From Rostrohypoxylon terebratum (Eukaryota; Ascomycota; Sordariomycetes; Xylariales; Hypoxylaceae), in the NCBI GenBank assembly GCA_022497145.1, contig MU385859.1, positions 186,001 through 250,000 of the forward strand: a stretch of DNA of 64,000 bases, given 5' to 3'. Shown piece after piece: positions 1 to 11,305 of this stretch. Each line of letters opens with the position of its first letter. Position 1 is the stretch's first letter. A program made the position numbers and the translations under genes. Below the pieces are notes generated by a model. That model saw only the letters and a list, made by a program, of their open reading frames with translations. It was not told the origin of the DNA and made no database searches.

Positions 1-1563
1 GCCACTAAGTACCCAACGACCCACACTGCAAGGTATCCCCGGGAGGGAGCCAGGAAACTGAGCATTCAGACCTGAGACTAAGCAAAAACGAAGCTCCTTC
101 TATGGCTACCTATGGAAGGTCTATTGGCAAAATATCTAACTTAAGCCTTAAGGTTAGCTACTTAGATCAGTAGTATTGGATTGACAGTTCCCAGCCTAAT
201 CCCGGAGACGTTCGCCGGCTTCTAGTAGTAGTATCTTGTTAGCTCGTCCATTGAAACAGCAGATGCCAAGATAGATGCTCAAGGGCTCCAGTGTTTTTGC
301 TCCAAATTGCCCTGAAATGATATCAACCATCTCAGCCGCTCGCTCGACGGACATATCAAATTTCGTATCAGACACTTCTGAGGGTTCAGTATTTTCATTT
401 GTCTACAAGTACGATATGCCGCGCTGACGGGAGTCAACTATTCAGTTGTGTACATACATGCCTGTATATGGCCGTGACCCAATGGCTGGGACCCGGCGCT
501 ACCTTCAGCGCCTTGGTAGACAGCAATTGGGCAGCTTTTAGGCTGTCAAATGGAAGGTCTGGACGATTGTCTGCCTATAGATTTGATGTAGGCTATAACT
601 CGTGCGACGGTGAGATTCATCAGATCCATCAGATCCATCAAAGTTGCGTTTTACATCATCCAAGGAAGTAGGGCCAGAAATCAGTTCATCATACTCATCC
701 GTAAAGATCGTAATGATCATACAGGCGGTGACTGTCGCAAGACTCTCCGCCAATATGATGCTTGCCGATTACCCTTAGCAACCTGCCAGCCCTGCCTACT
801 AGGTAAGTATGGGTAAGCGACCTAGCAGTAGGTAGGCTATACACGTATCAAGTAAGGGATGAGACGATGCCGTTTTGAATTTCGATTTCGATGAAGAGAT
901 CGAGCTAATATTAAAGATCTAGGATTCTAGGTGCGCGTTTCCCCCGTCTCCCCAAAGCTTGGACTTTCAAGATATTTTCAATTAATCCAAGCTACCAGCA
1001 CTACGTACATCTGTAGTATGCAGGATGACGTCAATATTCGAACCTGGGTCCTGGGATTTCATGGGCTACCTGCCAGCCTGCTTAGTGCCATCGCTGCAGG
1101 GAGGACTATTGATAGGTACCTACTTAGTACTATGCCTTAATGTATCTTACCGACCAGTACTGGTGCTGTCCATTTTCAGGTACAATTATTGAAAAATACC
1201 AGCTGTTTATCGGCATCTTCCTGTTGGAACATCATTGCTGCCAGAATGCTCTTGAATGGTGAAATTTAATTTGATTCAGAAGGTAAGATGATTCGATGCA
1301 ACCGCGAACAAATATTGCATTTAGGAAACCGCGTATCATTCTATGATTCTATGTATTGTACAATCTAGGGTTAGAATGCTTTAATTACCTAATCCATCCC
1401 AGTAAAATACCCCGGGGAGTGTTGATAGTGCTAGTGCCTGCTTGAACAATCCCGAGCCATCCTTATTTCTCCTCCTTTCAAAGTTCGACAACAATATCAT
1501 CGCTGAGCCAACAATAATACCTAGGACCTAGGTCCCAGTTACTCTGAAGTCAATACCTCTAAC
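1..1563. other. Intergenic, no supportable gene
   Basis: All reading frames here are short and lack ATG-initiated, protein-like translations. The only structure is a 9-bp direct repeat at 618-640 and CCTAGGACCTAGGT-type palindromic motifs near 1520-1535, just upstream of the next gene. Confidence 0.6.
618..640. repeat. 9-bp tandem repeat, 2.6 copies
   Basis: The unit CATCAGATC is repeated perfectly. This is a small microsatellite-like tract in non-coding DNA. Confidence 0.8.
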
Positions 1564-3673
1564 ATGACCGAAAATGGAACTTCTACAAACGAATTCCAAC
1601 AGAATTACAGGAGGATAAGGGCATGCGTCGCATGTCGAGGCATGAAGATCAAATGTGTCTCGGTACCAGGCTCTAAAGACTGCGAGGGTTGCTTGAGGTT
1701 CTCTCGGCCTTGCCAGGATCCTGGGCCCCCGAAAGCTCGTCTGAAGACGTCCCAGAAATTTTTAGAGCTCGAGAAAAGGATTGATGCCCTTACTACTGCA
1801 TTAGATGCTGAGAGACGGCGGAACCAACAATCACTGAAACAGGTGAGGACTGAAGTATTATGGTCCAAGACACCAGATACTAGCACCAGTGATACGCTAT
1901 CACCTTCCGGATGGCAATATCAGAGCGATAGCGTCGTTTCCAATGACGACGTTATCGACGCAGGCTTCATAGATATGGCTAGTGCCTCTGAATTATTCCA
2001 TCACTGGGATTCCCATATGCGTCCCTTGATGCCTGTAGTCCAATTTCCATCTGAGGATGATATACACACTATCAGAGCGAAGCGGCCTACGCTATTCTTA
2101 ACTATCATGACGATAGCCAGCACTTCAATCAAACCTTCACTTGTGCCCCATTTTCTAACTCGATTGAATAACATCTTAGCCCGGGAGGTATTCATTCAAG
2201 GCACAAAATCTCTCGACTTGTTACAGTCCCTTATCCTCTTCTCACAATATTACATACAGCCGCCAAATGTCAAGAGTTTTGTACTGCCGCAGCACATGTA
2301 TAGCGCGGTCATAATGTCTCATGATCTTGACCTTGACCTCACTACGGCTTCCAGGCCAAATGAACTCAATGGCAAGGAGATATGTAGGACCTTGTTGGCT
2401 GTCTATTTCGGTTCATCGTCGTAAGTACTGATTTCTCCCAGCACATGAGTTTATGATGACTTACGTCGCTAATCCATAGCGTCGCGACACTTCTGCGCCG
2501 ACATCAACCCCTCGCTTTCACATCGCCACACAAAGCTTATATAGAAGCTCTCACGCGAGACGACAACATGACAGATGGCGATCGGTGGCTATGTAGTTTA
2601 GTGGTTCTTCAGGAGATTTTCGACGATGCCTCGAAAACCTTAAATGCTCCGAACACCCATGCTAGCGAATCATTTAATGACTTTGGAACGCAACATCTGC
2701 TCAAGATGTTTCAACAGAAACTATCTAATTGGAAATTGTCGCCATGCGAGGGCATCGATTCACGTTAGTACTCTATTTGTCGTAACTTCATCAAGATGGC
2801 TTGCTGACGCCGACGTATCCTAAAGGATTAAAAAGCATCGCGGCATCGATAACAGATCTCTACATCCACCAGGTGGCCATCCGAGACTATTTGTACCAGA
2901 TGCATGCTTGGGTCAAGAGCAAAGAGGCAAACGGCCTAGGTCAGCCACCGCCGTTGCCGCTATTCACACCGATACACAGGAATGCACTTTGTCACTGTCT
3001 AAAGGTCGGCGCTGATGTCATAAGTGTTTACCTATCATTTGACGACATGACTATCCGATCCCTCCCAAACCCGTTTCTGGTCTGGAATTTGTGTGCAACA
3101 ATTTGTCTTATAAAACTAGGCCACTTCGCTGAAGAGCTATCTCAAGCCAGTGGCAGCAGCGATAGTGAGCCACCTTCTCCGTCAAAGCTGCTTGAAACAA
3201 TGATTCAAAGACTCACGAAGTTGTCTCAAAATGGATTCTTCCCGCAGTCGATACCATTCCTTGTAGCCATTGAGAAGCTCAAGAAGTGGTTTCGAGAGAA
3301 GAAAATTGTATGCTTGAATAACAATGGAAATTGTGTTAAGGAGGGTAGTGGACCTATCCACGGAGTCTTAGGAACTCAAACGCCTCCAGCCTCGCCGCCG
3401 CCGTCCTCTCAAGATCGAGATGGTGACCAAACCCATCCAGGAAGTCATCTTGAGATTGAAGTTGAACAGATTGATCCAACAGCCTCTACTGCGACACAGT
3501 ACCTAGATGGGCAAAATATTGACTGGGATCCAAATCTACAAGACTTAACCGAGGACGCAACCACTACGAACACCACTTTCAGTACTACCGAGAACTCTAG
3601 TTTCTTCAACATCGACTTCGGTAATCTCGGATTTGGCTTCGATGATATGATAGATATTGATAGTTTTCTGTAA
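1564..3673 (+). CDS. Zn2Cys6 fungal transcription factor
   Basis: Three exons: 1564-2420, 2480-2763 and 2826-3673. They join in frame to a 662-aa protein. Intron 1 has GTAAGT, GCTAAT and TAG; intron 2 has GTTAGT, GCTGAC and AAG. The N-terminus holds a binuclear zinc cluster with cysteines at about 21, 24, 31, 40, 43 and 50 (C-x2-C-x6-C-x8-C-x2-C-x6-C), followed by a basic/coiled-coil segment and a middle region typical of fungal-specific transcription factor domains (Leu3/War1-like style). The last 25 residues are rich in Asp, Phe and Asn, as in an activation domain. It is a nuclear DNA-binding regulator. It lies directly upstream of, and in the same orientation as, the LigM-like gene, so pathway-specific control of that gene is a reasonable inference. 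The ligand and target site cannot be read from the sequence. Confidence 0.9.
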
Positions 3674-4202
3674 CAGACTATTCATCAATACAACCGCAAA
3701 TTCTTCGGACCGCCAAGCCAATCGATGAATGAGGCGACTCGTCCTATAAAGGAAAGAGCAGAATGGTGTATTGAAAAGGTGAATAGAGGGGGAAAGTGAG
3801 ATGATAAAGCGATGTGGGCGCCAGTAAATCCATAATGATTTTGGAAACCCCACTATCGGTACTGTGTTGAATGCCGAATCTAGCGCAAGGTACAGGGGGG
3901 TTACAGGGCATCTATGCATCGTAGATCGAGTTGGCGTAGTGTAGATGCCAGAACAGGGGTGTTCGATTCTAAGCATCAGCCAGTAACCACCTTATTGATC
4001 GCTACGCTGAATTATATCGAAATTCCATTTCGGCCACTGAAAGACCCACCAAAGCAAATTTAATAGAGGAAAACAATGGGGTTCTCCTAATAACTACCTG
4101 AGAAGACATCTTCTATGAAGACGACTATCAAGAACTTGTCTAGTTTCGAAAACATTCTGGCTTTAATTCCGATCCTAAGTTAATACATCACTCAGACTTA
4201 CC

Positions 4203-5556
4203 ATGTCTTCGGAAAATTCTGCCCTCTCCACTGCGCCAATGGTGCCCTTCAACCCTTCCGCGAATACATGGACACGGTTCATCAGCACTTTTGAGCCGTC
4301 CGAGTTTACGAACTGGATTGACGAGAGCGTGTCGTGGAAGGCGACCTGCTACATCGGCGATTGGTCCCCTCTACTTAAAATCAGGGTTAGGGGACCCGAA
4401 GCAAAAGCATTTTTTGAGTATTTGTCGACAAATCATTGGCCTAACTTTCCACCTCTTCAAGCGAAACAAGCCATCTTCTGCCGGGACGATGGCAAAATCA
4501 TGGGCGAGGGTGTCGTGATGATGCTCGGAGAGGATGACTTCATATTTACTAGTGTCCCGGGCGTTGTTTGGGCTCTCTATCAATTCCATCATGGGACTCG
4601 AAAGTTCAACGCTACTGTTGAAGTGGTGTCCGACAAGTGGTATCTTTTTCAAGTCCAAGGCCCTAAGAGCGTTGTGCTCATGGATGAGGTAACCGGAGAT
4701 ACCACCCGAGACCTGAAGTTCATGCATGCCAAGGAACTGTCTATCGGCAGTCATAAGTTCTTATACCTCCGCCAGGGCGTTTCAGGCGAAAGAGGCTTCG
4801 AACTATGGGGTCCGGCAGAGGATGGACAAGCAGTGTATAGCGCTATTGTCAAATGCGGAGAGAAACACGGCATCCGGCAACTTGGGGGTCGAGCAAAGCC
4901 GGTGAATCATGTTTGTTATTTCAGACCTTTATATCAACGACGAAAGCTAACGCGCAAGTTAGGTCGAAGGGGCATTCCCTACACCAGCGCTGGATTTTCT
5001 TCCCGCAGTTCACGGAGACAACGAAGTACTCGCATCGTACCGCAATTTCGCCCTGAGCTCAGGTTTGTGATTCCAATCTTTCATGTTTTTTCAGGCCGCG
5101 GGAAGTCATGGATCTGACCCTACGGCCCATCACCGAACTCCCTTTGACCTCGGTTGGGGTTGGCTAGTAAATTTTGATCACGATTTTATCGGTAAAGATG
5201 CCCTGCGTCGTATAGCTGATGATCCCCCCAACAAGCTGGTAAGCTTGGAGTGGAATGACGAAGATGTGGTGGACACATACGCGTCGCTTTTTAGAGAGAC
5301 ACCATACGAGTATATGGAGATGCCACGGGAAGCGGGCGGTACTCTTAAAGGAAGCTCCGTTTATGTTGGCAATGATCTTGTAGGTTGTGCTGTTTCTCGG
5401 TGCTACAGTTACTGGTTCAAAAAGATGATTTCTCTTGGCATCGTGGAGAGAGAGTATGCCGTCCCAGGAACAGAGGTTGTGGTCAAATGGGGTGCCGAGG
5501 GCGCACCGCAGAAGATGATTCGTGCAGTGGGTGGAGGACGTCAAATCTCAGTGTAG
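4203..5556 (+). CDS. GcvT-fold protein, LigM/DesA-like THF-dependent O-demethylase
   Basis: Probable exons are 4203-4910, 4963-5066 and 5106-5556, giving 420 aa. Intron 1 (52 nt) is clean, with a GCTAAC branch and a TAG acceptor. Intron 2 is only 39 nt and its ends are the weakest part of the model. The protein runs along the whole length of bacterial LigM/DesA aryl O-demethylases: an EFTNW motif near the start, a YLFQVQGPKS segment, a GLE/FELWGP-like motif, KFDHDFIG-like NFDHDFIGKDAL, and a WN-DED-YASLF-like segment in the C-terminal part. Members of this GcvT family move a methyl or aminomethyl group to tetrahydrofolate. LigM and DesA demethylate vanillate and syringate. A generic aminomethyltransferase or sarcosine/dimethylglycine role is the alternative. 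No mitochondrial presequence is visible, so a cytosolic location is likely. The neighbouring regulator and MFS transporter suit an inducible aromatic-catabolic function. Confidence 0.82.
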
Positions 5557-6297
5557 TAACTCGATGCTAACCATTTAGATCGTAAAACCAGCGCCATACA
5601 AAGAAGACCAGCGAAAGAAGCCCCTAACCTAGGACCTAGGTAGATTATTGTTCTGTCAGGAAATGAGAAATAGGGGGAAATAAACTTCCAGGCGCTCTTG
5701 CCGGTGTTCACTTTCATGCATCGCGGTTCGTCGCGATTAACTATTACAAATTGTTAAAAGAGCAGTCGCCTCAACTTTTCTTCCGGGTCTGTGTAGAAAA
5801 ATAGGGATTCCAGATCAATTGACTACTATTAGAAAATCGACATTTGTAAGATGCTAAATAGAATGTTTTAGAGTCAAGGCTCGGGGCCGAGAATACGCTA
5901 TGGAGCCAAGAATAGTTAGGGTAGAGATGAAATTACGTCATTTTGAAAGAGATTAAGCTACGAGGGGTGTATCTTTAATCGGTCGCTCTGACGCCGTGCA
6001 GGGTTTACCGGTACGGGAGAGCGCCAGCATATACTACCTAGTACCTATGATTGGTTATCATGCCGTTGTATTGTAGCAAATTCCGATCATACAAACGTTG
6101 ACTCGATGAATGATCAAAATGTCGTGTCTAGTGAATTTCTTCAATATATATCATGTTATTCGTCGTTCGTTTTCTTCATTGTTTTTCAGGAGATATTCAT
6201 CATCTACTATCATCATCTGAGTGCCACAAACTCTACCTACAACTTACTATATCGATTTGTATCATAATTCAGTCTACACTATTTACCAACCACAGCC
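5557..6297. other. Intergenic / promoter of the NmrA-like gene
   Basis: There is no protein-like frame. A TATA-like tract (6144-6152) lies about 150 bp before the next ATG and is followed by a pyrimidine-rich leader with repeated CATCAT. Confidence 0.5.
6144..6152 (+). promoter_or_regulatory. TATA-like element
   Basis: AATATATAT lies about 150 bp upstream of the NmrA-like start codon. It is a consensus match only. Confidence 0.35.
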
Positions 6298-7218
6298 ATG
6301 TCTCGCGCACTTCTCATCTCCGGAGCCACTGGAAAGCAGGGCGGCGCTGTTGTGAACGCATTACTCAAAACAAACGCCGATTTCGAGATCCTTGCCCTTA
6401 CAAGGGATTCCCAATCAGCCTCTGCGCAGCGACTGCTGAAAAAATCCCCATTGATCAAGCTCGTGACAGGAAACTTGGATGCGCCGGACGAGATCTTCGC
6501 CAGAGCCAGGGAAGTGACCAAGACGCCTATCTGGGGAGTCTACAGCGTACAGACGGCAATGGGTGGCGGTGCCACTTATAAAACCGAAGAAGTTCAGGGG
6601 AAGGCCTTGGTCGACGCGTCGCTTAAGAACGGTGTTAAGCACATGGTCTACTCTTCAGTCGACCGTGGCGGTGCCAAGTCAGACGACAGTCCGACCGATA
6701 TTCCTCACTTCATCAGCAAGCACAACATTGAGCAGTACCTCTACGAGAAGACCAAAGACGGGAAGATGGACTGGACTGTCCTCCGACCCGTCGCTTTCTT
6801 CGAAAATCTCGTGCCGGGCTTCATGGGCAAAGTCTTCGCCACAAGCTGGAAGATCAACTTAGACAAGGACCAGAAACTGCAGCTGATCGCCACCAGCGAC
6901 ATCGGATTCTTCGCCGCCGAGGCCTTCACGAAGTCGGAGGAGTACAAGAACAAGAAGATCAGTCTAGCAGGCGATGAATTAACCTACGACCAATATGCGG
7001 CCACGTTCAAAGAGAAGACCGGCGAAGAATTACCTACGACGTTCCACTTTGTCGCGTATATTATCAATTGGATGGTTAAGGAGCTCGGGTATATGTTCAG
7101 GTGGTTTCACAAGGTTGGATACGGGGCTGATATTGCGTCCTTGAGGAAGATAAATCCCGGCCTCAAGGACTTTGGCACATGGCTCGAGAAAGAGAGCCAG
7201 TTCAAGACACGATCTTAG
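6298..7218 (+). CDS. NmrA-like NAD(P)-binding protein
   Basis: A single-exon ORF of 306 aa. The start is chosen at the ATG preceded by CCACAGCC, which immediately precedes the nucleotide-binding strand. The glycine-rich Rossmann motif is GATGKQGG (from about residue 9), the hallmark of the NmrA/HSCARG-type atypical short-chain dehydrogenases. The usual catalytic YxxxK is not evident at the standard place, as expected for NmrA-like proteins, many of which sense the NADP(H)/NAD(H) state rather than catalyse a reaction. It contains VKHMVYSSVDRGG and LRPVAFFENLVP, both typical of the family. It is likely cytosolic. It sits between the LigM-like gene and the MFS transporter on the same strand, so it may belong to the same regulon. 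An actual reductase role cannot be excluded. Confidence 0.9.
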   Translation: MSRALLISGATGKQGGAVVNALLKTNADFEILALTRDSQSASAQRLLKKSPLIKLVTGNLDAPDEIFARAREVTKTPIWGVYSVQTAMGGGATYKTEEVQGKALVDASLKNGVKHMVYSSVDRGGAKSDDSPTDIPHFISKHNIEQYLYEKTKDGKMDWTVLRPVAFFENLVPGFMGKVFATSWKINLDKDQKLQLIATSDIGFFAAEAFTKSEEYKNKKISLAGDELTYDQYAATFKEKTGEELPTTFHFVAYIINWMVKELGYMFRWFHKVGYGADIASLRKINPGLKDFGTWLEKESQFKTRS

Positions 7219-7359
7219 TCTCCGGCGTTGAGGTTGAAAACTACCTACATGAGTCTGCTAGGTACTTAGATGAATATCAAAAGTTGGGAATTTGAACAAT
7301 CATGCTAATACACCTACCTACCTATTCACAGCTTAATTCTACACATTCTTCTACCTTAC

Positions 7360-7734
7360 CTACCAGTACTCAGTGCGATAACGTGTAATTATTTCGAGAA
7401 TCACCGGTGGTGCTTCGACTGTTGCCCTAGTGACTGGTACTTCTTTAGAAAATACTACCGAATCAATCAACGGTGATGGTTCGACACTCGGAGGACTATC
7501 TAGATAAAGGGTGGATAACCATTCTATAGGAGGGAATCGCAGAGATGGCAATCGAAGAGATGATAGATACGGCAACCCTTCGGATGACAACCGAGAGAAA
7601 GTAAACTTAAGAGAGCCTCCTAGGACATATTCGTCAAATAGCGGGACATTTTCGTACAGAAAATAGCTGATTACGGAAAGTTGGAAAAACATGAACGCCA
7701 AGATCATCCAGTCTTGGTAGTTGAAAGGAGCCAT
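7360..7734 (-). CDS. Small putative membrane protein, unknown
   Basis: A single-exon ORF of 124 aa starting at an ATG in good context (AAGATGGCT). Residues about 9-27 (WMILAFMFFQLSVISYFLY) form one strong hydrophobic segment near the N-terminus. The rest is Pro/Ser/Leu-rich with no motif I recognise. A TATA-like tract lies about 60 bp upstream. It converges on the NmrA-like gene with about 140 bp between the stop codons. I do not recognise a family. It could be a lineage-specific protein or a chance ORF. Confidence 0.45.
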   Translation of the reverse strand: MAPFNYQDWMILAFMFFQLSVISYFLYENVPLFDEYVLGGSLKFTFSRLSSEGLPYLSSLRLPSLRFPPIEWLSTLYLDSPPSVEPSPLIDSVVFSKEVPVTRATVEAPPVILEIITRYRTEYW

Positions 7735-8193
7735 CTTGAGGTTTGATTTGGAGATAAAGACAATAAGAACAAGGACATTCTTTCAGGATGTGTCAGATAT
7801 TTATAATATTATTGAAGACTTGACTTTCTGGCTATTGTTCATTAATAGTAGCTTACTAGTTAGGTCATGAATTGATTGTTTCCAGACAAGGCCCTTGCTG
7901 CCACACCGGGTTGATACCTATGAGAGCCCTGAAGGTATAAGTCTGCCGGGTCCTTCCGACTCCGACTCCGGCACCGTCCCTTACTTATCCCGTCGAAAAA
8001 TTGCGTCAGGCCGAAGTCGGCTATAGTCCGTCGTCCCGTGGAAACCGGTGCCTTAGCCGGTTATCCCACCCTCCACACCGGTTTCTTTTTTCCTTAACTT
8101 TATTTCCGCCAAGTCAAAATCCATATACCCATAAGTTAATAAGCCAACAAGAAGATTTAACCACTTTTCATCTAGCAAGCGCGGGTCAGATAG
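7735..8193. promoter_or_regulatory. Divergent intergenic promoter region
   Basis: This stretch separates the small minus-strand ORF from the plus-strand MFS gene. TTATAATATTA at 7801-7811 can serve as a TATA element for the minus-strand gene. Nearer the MFS gene it is CCG/ACCGG-rich (7950-8090) with no long frame. Confidence 0.4.
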
Positions 8194-9961
8194 ATGTTTG
8201 AGAGAATCAAACAATCCCTCAAGTGGTTTTACCATGAATTTGGGATCGCAGCGATCCACGAGGCTGGTCTCGATGCCTACCTCATTATCCTGGCGCGAAC
8301 TTGTCGCATGTTCGCCTATGGAACCAATGCGCTGATTCTAGGTATGGCTTCATACTAGCCGATGGTCCGGGCCTCAACTGCGCCGTTTGAACTGCTCTAA
8401 TGACTCCTCCAGGCATATTTTTCTCTGCCTTGGGGATATCTGATCATCAAATTGGATTATTCATGACATTTACGTTAATGGGAGATGTACTGCTGGGAAC
8501 ATTTCTTACGCTCGTCGCAGATCGCATCGGGAGACGAAAAGTCTTGATTGGGGGTTCCTTGTTGATGATCCTGAGCGGGGTAATATTTGCGCTTTTTGAA
8601 AACTTCTGGATTTTGCTGCTCGCTGCGGTGGTCGGTGTGATTAGTATCACCGGCGGCGATTTTGGTCCTTTCAGAAGTATAGAGGAGTTGGTGACGTCCC
8701 TATCAAAACAGGTTGCAGTGTTAATTATGATTAACAATCTTCTAGGTCGATGATTTCACAGCTCACGACTTCAGCAACAAGAGCAGACGTATTATCATGG
8801 CACGTTACCATAGCCCTTTTTGGATCGTCTCTAGGAAGCGAGCTATCAGGAAGAGTCCTCCACTTCTTGCAAAACCGGGATGGATGGTCCGAGGTCGATG
8901 CATACCATGCTCTGTTCTGGATATACGCGATAATGGGTGTAGTCAACCTTGGTCTGGTTTTGATGCTGTCCGATTCGTGTGAGCTATCACAAGCTAAGAA
9001 AATTTACACGCAAGTTCCGCAGGACGATAATTCACAGAGTACCAATGGCGGTACCGTCAGCTCCCCAGAACCACTTGAGGAATCGCACACAGACCGAACC
9101 CCTCAGAATTGGATTATTCGGAGCCTGAAGTGGTTTTCGAACCAATTGGCTCAAATTTCACCCGCAACTAGATCGGTAATGTATAAGTTATGGTTCTTAC
9201 TGGCTGTGGATTCTTTGGCCGACGGAATGGTGCCATATTCATTGACAAATTACTATATGGATGAGAAATTCCATCCGCAGAAGTCAACCCTTGGCGACGT
9301 CACCTCGTTTAGTTACTTCCTAGGTGCAATTTCAGCATCTTTCGCTGGTCCTCTGGCTCGAAAGATCGGATTGATTAACACGATGGTGTTTACGCATACC
9401 CCCTCTTCGGCTGCTGTGTTGCTCTTCCCGTTCCCTCCTTATCTTTGGCTGACGGCGGGATTGCTGCTCGTGCGTGCAGGGTTAAATAATATGGACCAGG
9501 CGCCGCGAGCAGCATTCATCGCCGCAGTGGTCAAGCCTGAGGAGCGAACGGCAGTGATGGGTATTACTGCTACTGTCCGGACACTAGCCGCCACGACTGG
9601 CCCTACGGTCACAGGCCTCTTGGCAGCGAGTGATCGTTTTTGGATCGCATTCGTTGCTGCCGGAAGTTGCCGATTGGCATACGACTTTGGCCTCTATGCC
9701 ATGTTCGTAAATATGAAGCTACACGAACACGAGGATAAACCGGCCGAGTTGCCTAATGGACACGGCGCAAGACGTATTCCTGATGAAGAAATGGAGTTGG
9801 AGAGTATAGCTGATACTATTGATACCGTTGATACTGATAGCGGTAGTGAGGATTCGAGTCATGGAAAATCAGAGCCCAGCATTGTTCGCCTTGAAGTTCC
9901 GGATGGAAACCAAAGAATTCGAAGTCGAAGTCCACGTCGGGAAAGATATGTAGAAAGTTAA
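8194..9961 (+). CDS. Major facilitator superfamily transporter
   Basis: Exons 8194-8341, 8413-8686 and 8746-9961 join in phase to 545 aa. The start at 8194 is the ATG that supplies the N-terminal helix before the first membrane segment. The MFS loop 2-3 signature appears as ADRIGRRKVL near residue 100. About 12 hydrophobic helices are visible, split by a long hydrophilic central loop, and the C-terminus is acidic and Ser/Arg-rich (cytosolic tail of about 85 residues). GDFGPFRSIEE followed by SQLT-xATRADVLSWH is a conserved stretch of a fungal MFS subfamily annotated only generally. It would sit in the plasma membrane or vacuole. The substrate is unknown. Its place beside a LigM-like enzyme and a Zn2Cys6 regulator suggests uptake or export of a small aromatic or related compound, which is inference only. 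Confidence 0.88.
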
Positions 9962-10493
9962 TAATAGGCTTCTACAGACTACGATGAATACGCAATAGCA
10001 ATAGCTTATTGCCTATTGTCGTATATGAGAGAAGTGGAGGAAAGAAGAATCTAGAATAAATGGATATTCTTTAATTTAGAGATGAAAGCATATAACTATA
10101 ACTGCATCAAACTGGGGCTTTGGTGCATCGAACATGGTTATAACAAGATATAGTTTTATATTTATACCAATATACCTATTATATGCTCTACTCGAGAACG
10201 AATCCTCCGAGAATTCAGATCCAAATCCGTTAAATCCCTAAAAGTCCCCGGTTAGGTTTCACTACTAGGTACCTAGCTGTAACTAAATTAACTAATAACG
10301 TCATTGACGGCTTGATAATTGACCCGGGAAAAGACTCCGAAGCTACTACGTATTAGGTACGGTTGGCTGGTTAGTTTGATAATTTGCCTGGTGCTCTTCA
10401 TAAAAACACATCCCGAGCTCGCGCAATTCACAATCACGATAACCTCTTCTCTCCTCTGTACCAAATCACGCGGATATCGCCTCTTCAACAGCC
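9962..10493. other. Intergenic
   Basis: AT-rich 3' flank of the MFS gene (10030-10200), then the FMP52-like promoter. It contains a CTAGGTACCTAGCT palindromic motif near 10265-10279. No supportable gene. Confidence 0.5.
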
Positions 10494-11305
10494 ATGGCAC
10501 TCACAGCTGCAGTCGTTGGTTGCACAGGCCTCACAGGCTCTCACATATTGACGACGCTTCTCGGTCTCGACGCCTTCAAGTCAGTTTACACCATCTCTCG
10601 TCGAGCTCCCGCAGCAGAGTCGCCCAAATTGACTGCCACGCTCGAGCCCGACACTTCGAAGTGGACATCCAACTTATCCTCCATCACACCACCACCGTCC
10701 ATAGTATTCTCCGCCCTGGGAACCACACGTGCCCAAGCCGGCGGCATCGCGAACCAATGGAAGATCGACCATGACCGTACGTCGCAGCCAGCCCTCCCTC
10801 CACACAATCACCCATAAGAAAAAAAAGGAACAAGGAAATGTACATGGAGAAAAAGAAAACTAACCTCAGTCACCCGGAAATAGTAAATGTCGAGCTCATC
10901 AAAGCCGCCCGCAACGCCGGCGTCAAGACGTTCGTTTTCGTCTCCAGCGCCGGCACTCGGGGCTACATCGCGAACTCGGTACCCTACTCGCGCATGAAGA
11001 TCGGCGTCGAGGACGCGATCAAGGACGGCGGGTTCGAGCAAGCCATCATCCTGCGGCCGGGCATGATCCTAGGCAAGCGCGAGGTGGAGCACCAGGGCGG
11101 GCCTTTACTGACGTTCCTCGTGCGCGGGCTGGGCAAGATCGCGCAGGGCGCGCAGGACGCGTTCGGGCAGGAATCGGAGGTCATCGCGCGCGCGGCTGTC
11201 AGGGCGGCGGTGCTGGCGCAGGAGGGCAAGGCCCCGAGTAAGTACTGGGTCCTGGAGCAGGCTGATATCGTCAAGTATGGCAGGGACGAGTACCCGAAGG
11301 CTTAG
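10494..11305 (+). CDS. FMP52: FMP52/HTATIP2-like atypical SDR, probably mitochondrial
   Basis: Exons 10494-10776 and 10884-11305 (intron 107 nt, GTACGT..AAATAG, CTAAC branch) give 234 aa. The N-terminal Rossmann motif is GCTGLTG (residues 9-15), followed by SRR at the end of the second strand, FSALGTTR, FVSSAG and a PYSRMK motif (YxxxK type). Length and motifs fit the FMP52 family (yeast mitochondrial outer-membrane protein, human HTATIP2/TIP30 relatives), NAD(P)-binding proteins of poorly defined substrate. The second exon is strikingly GC-rich compared with its flanks. The family assignment is firm; mitochondrial location follows family knowledge and not a visible presequence. Confidence 0.9.
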
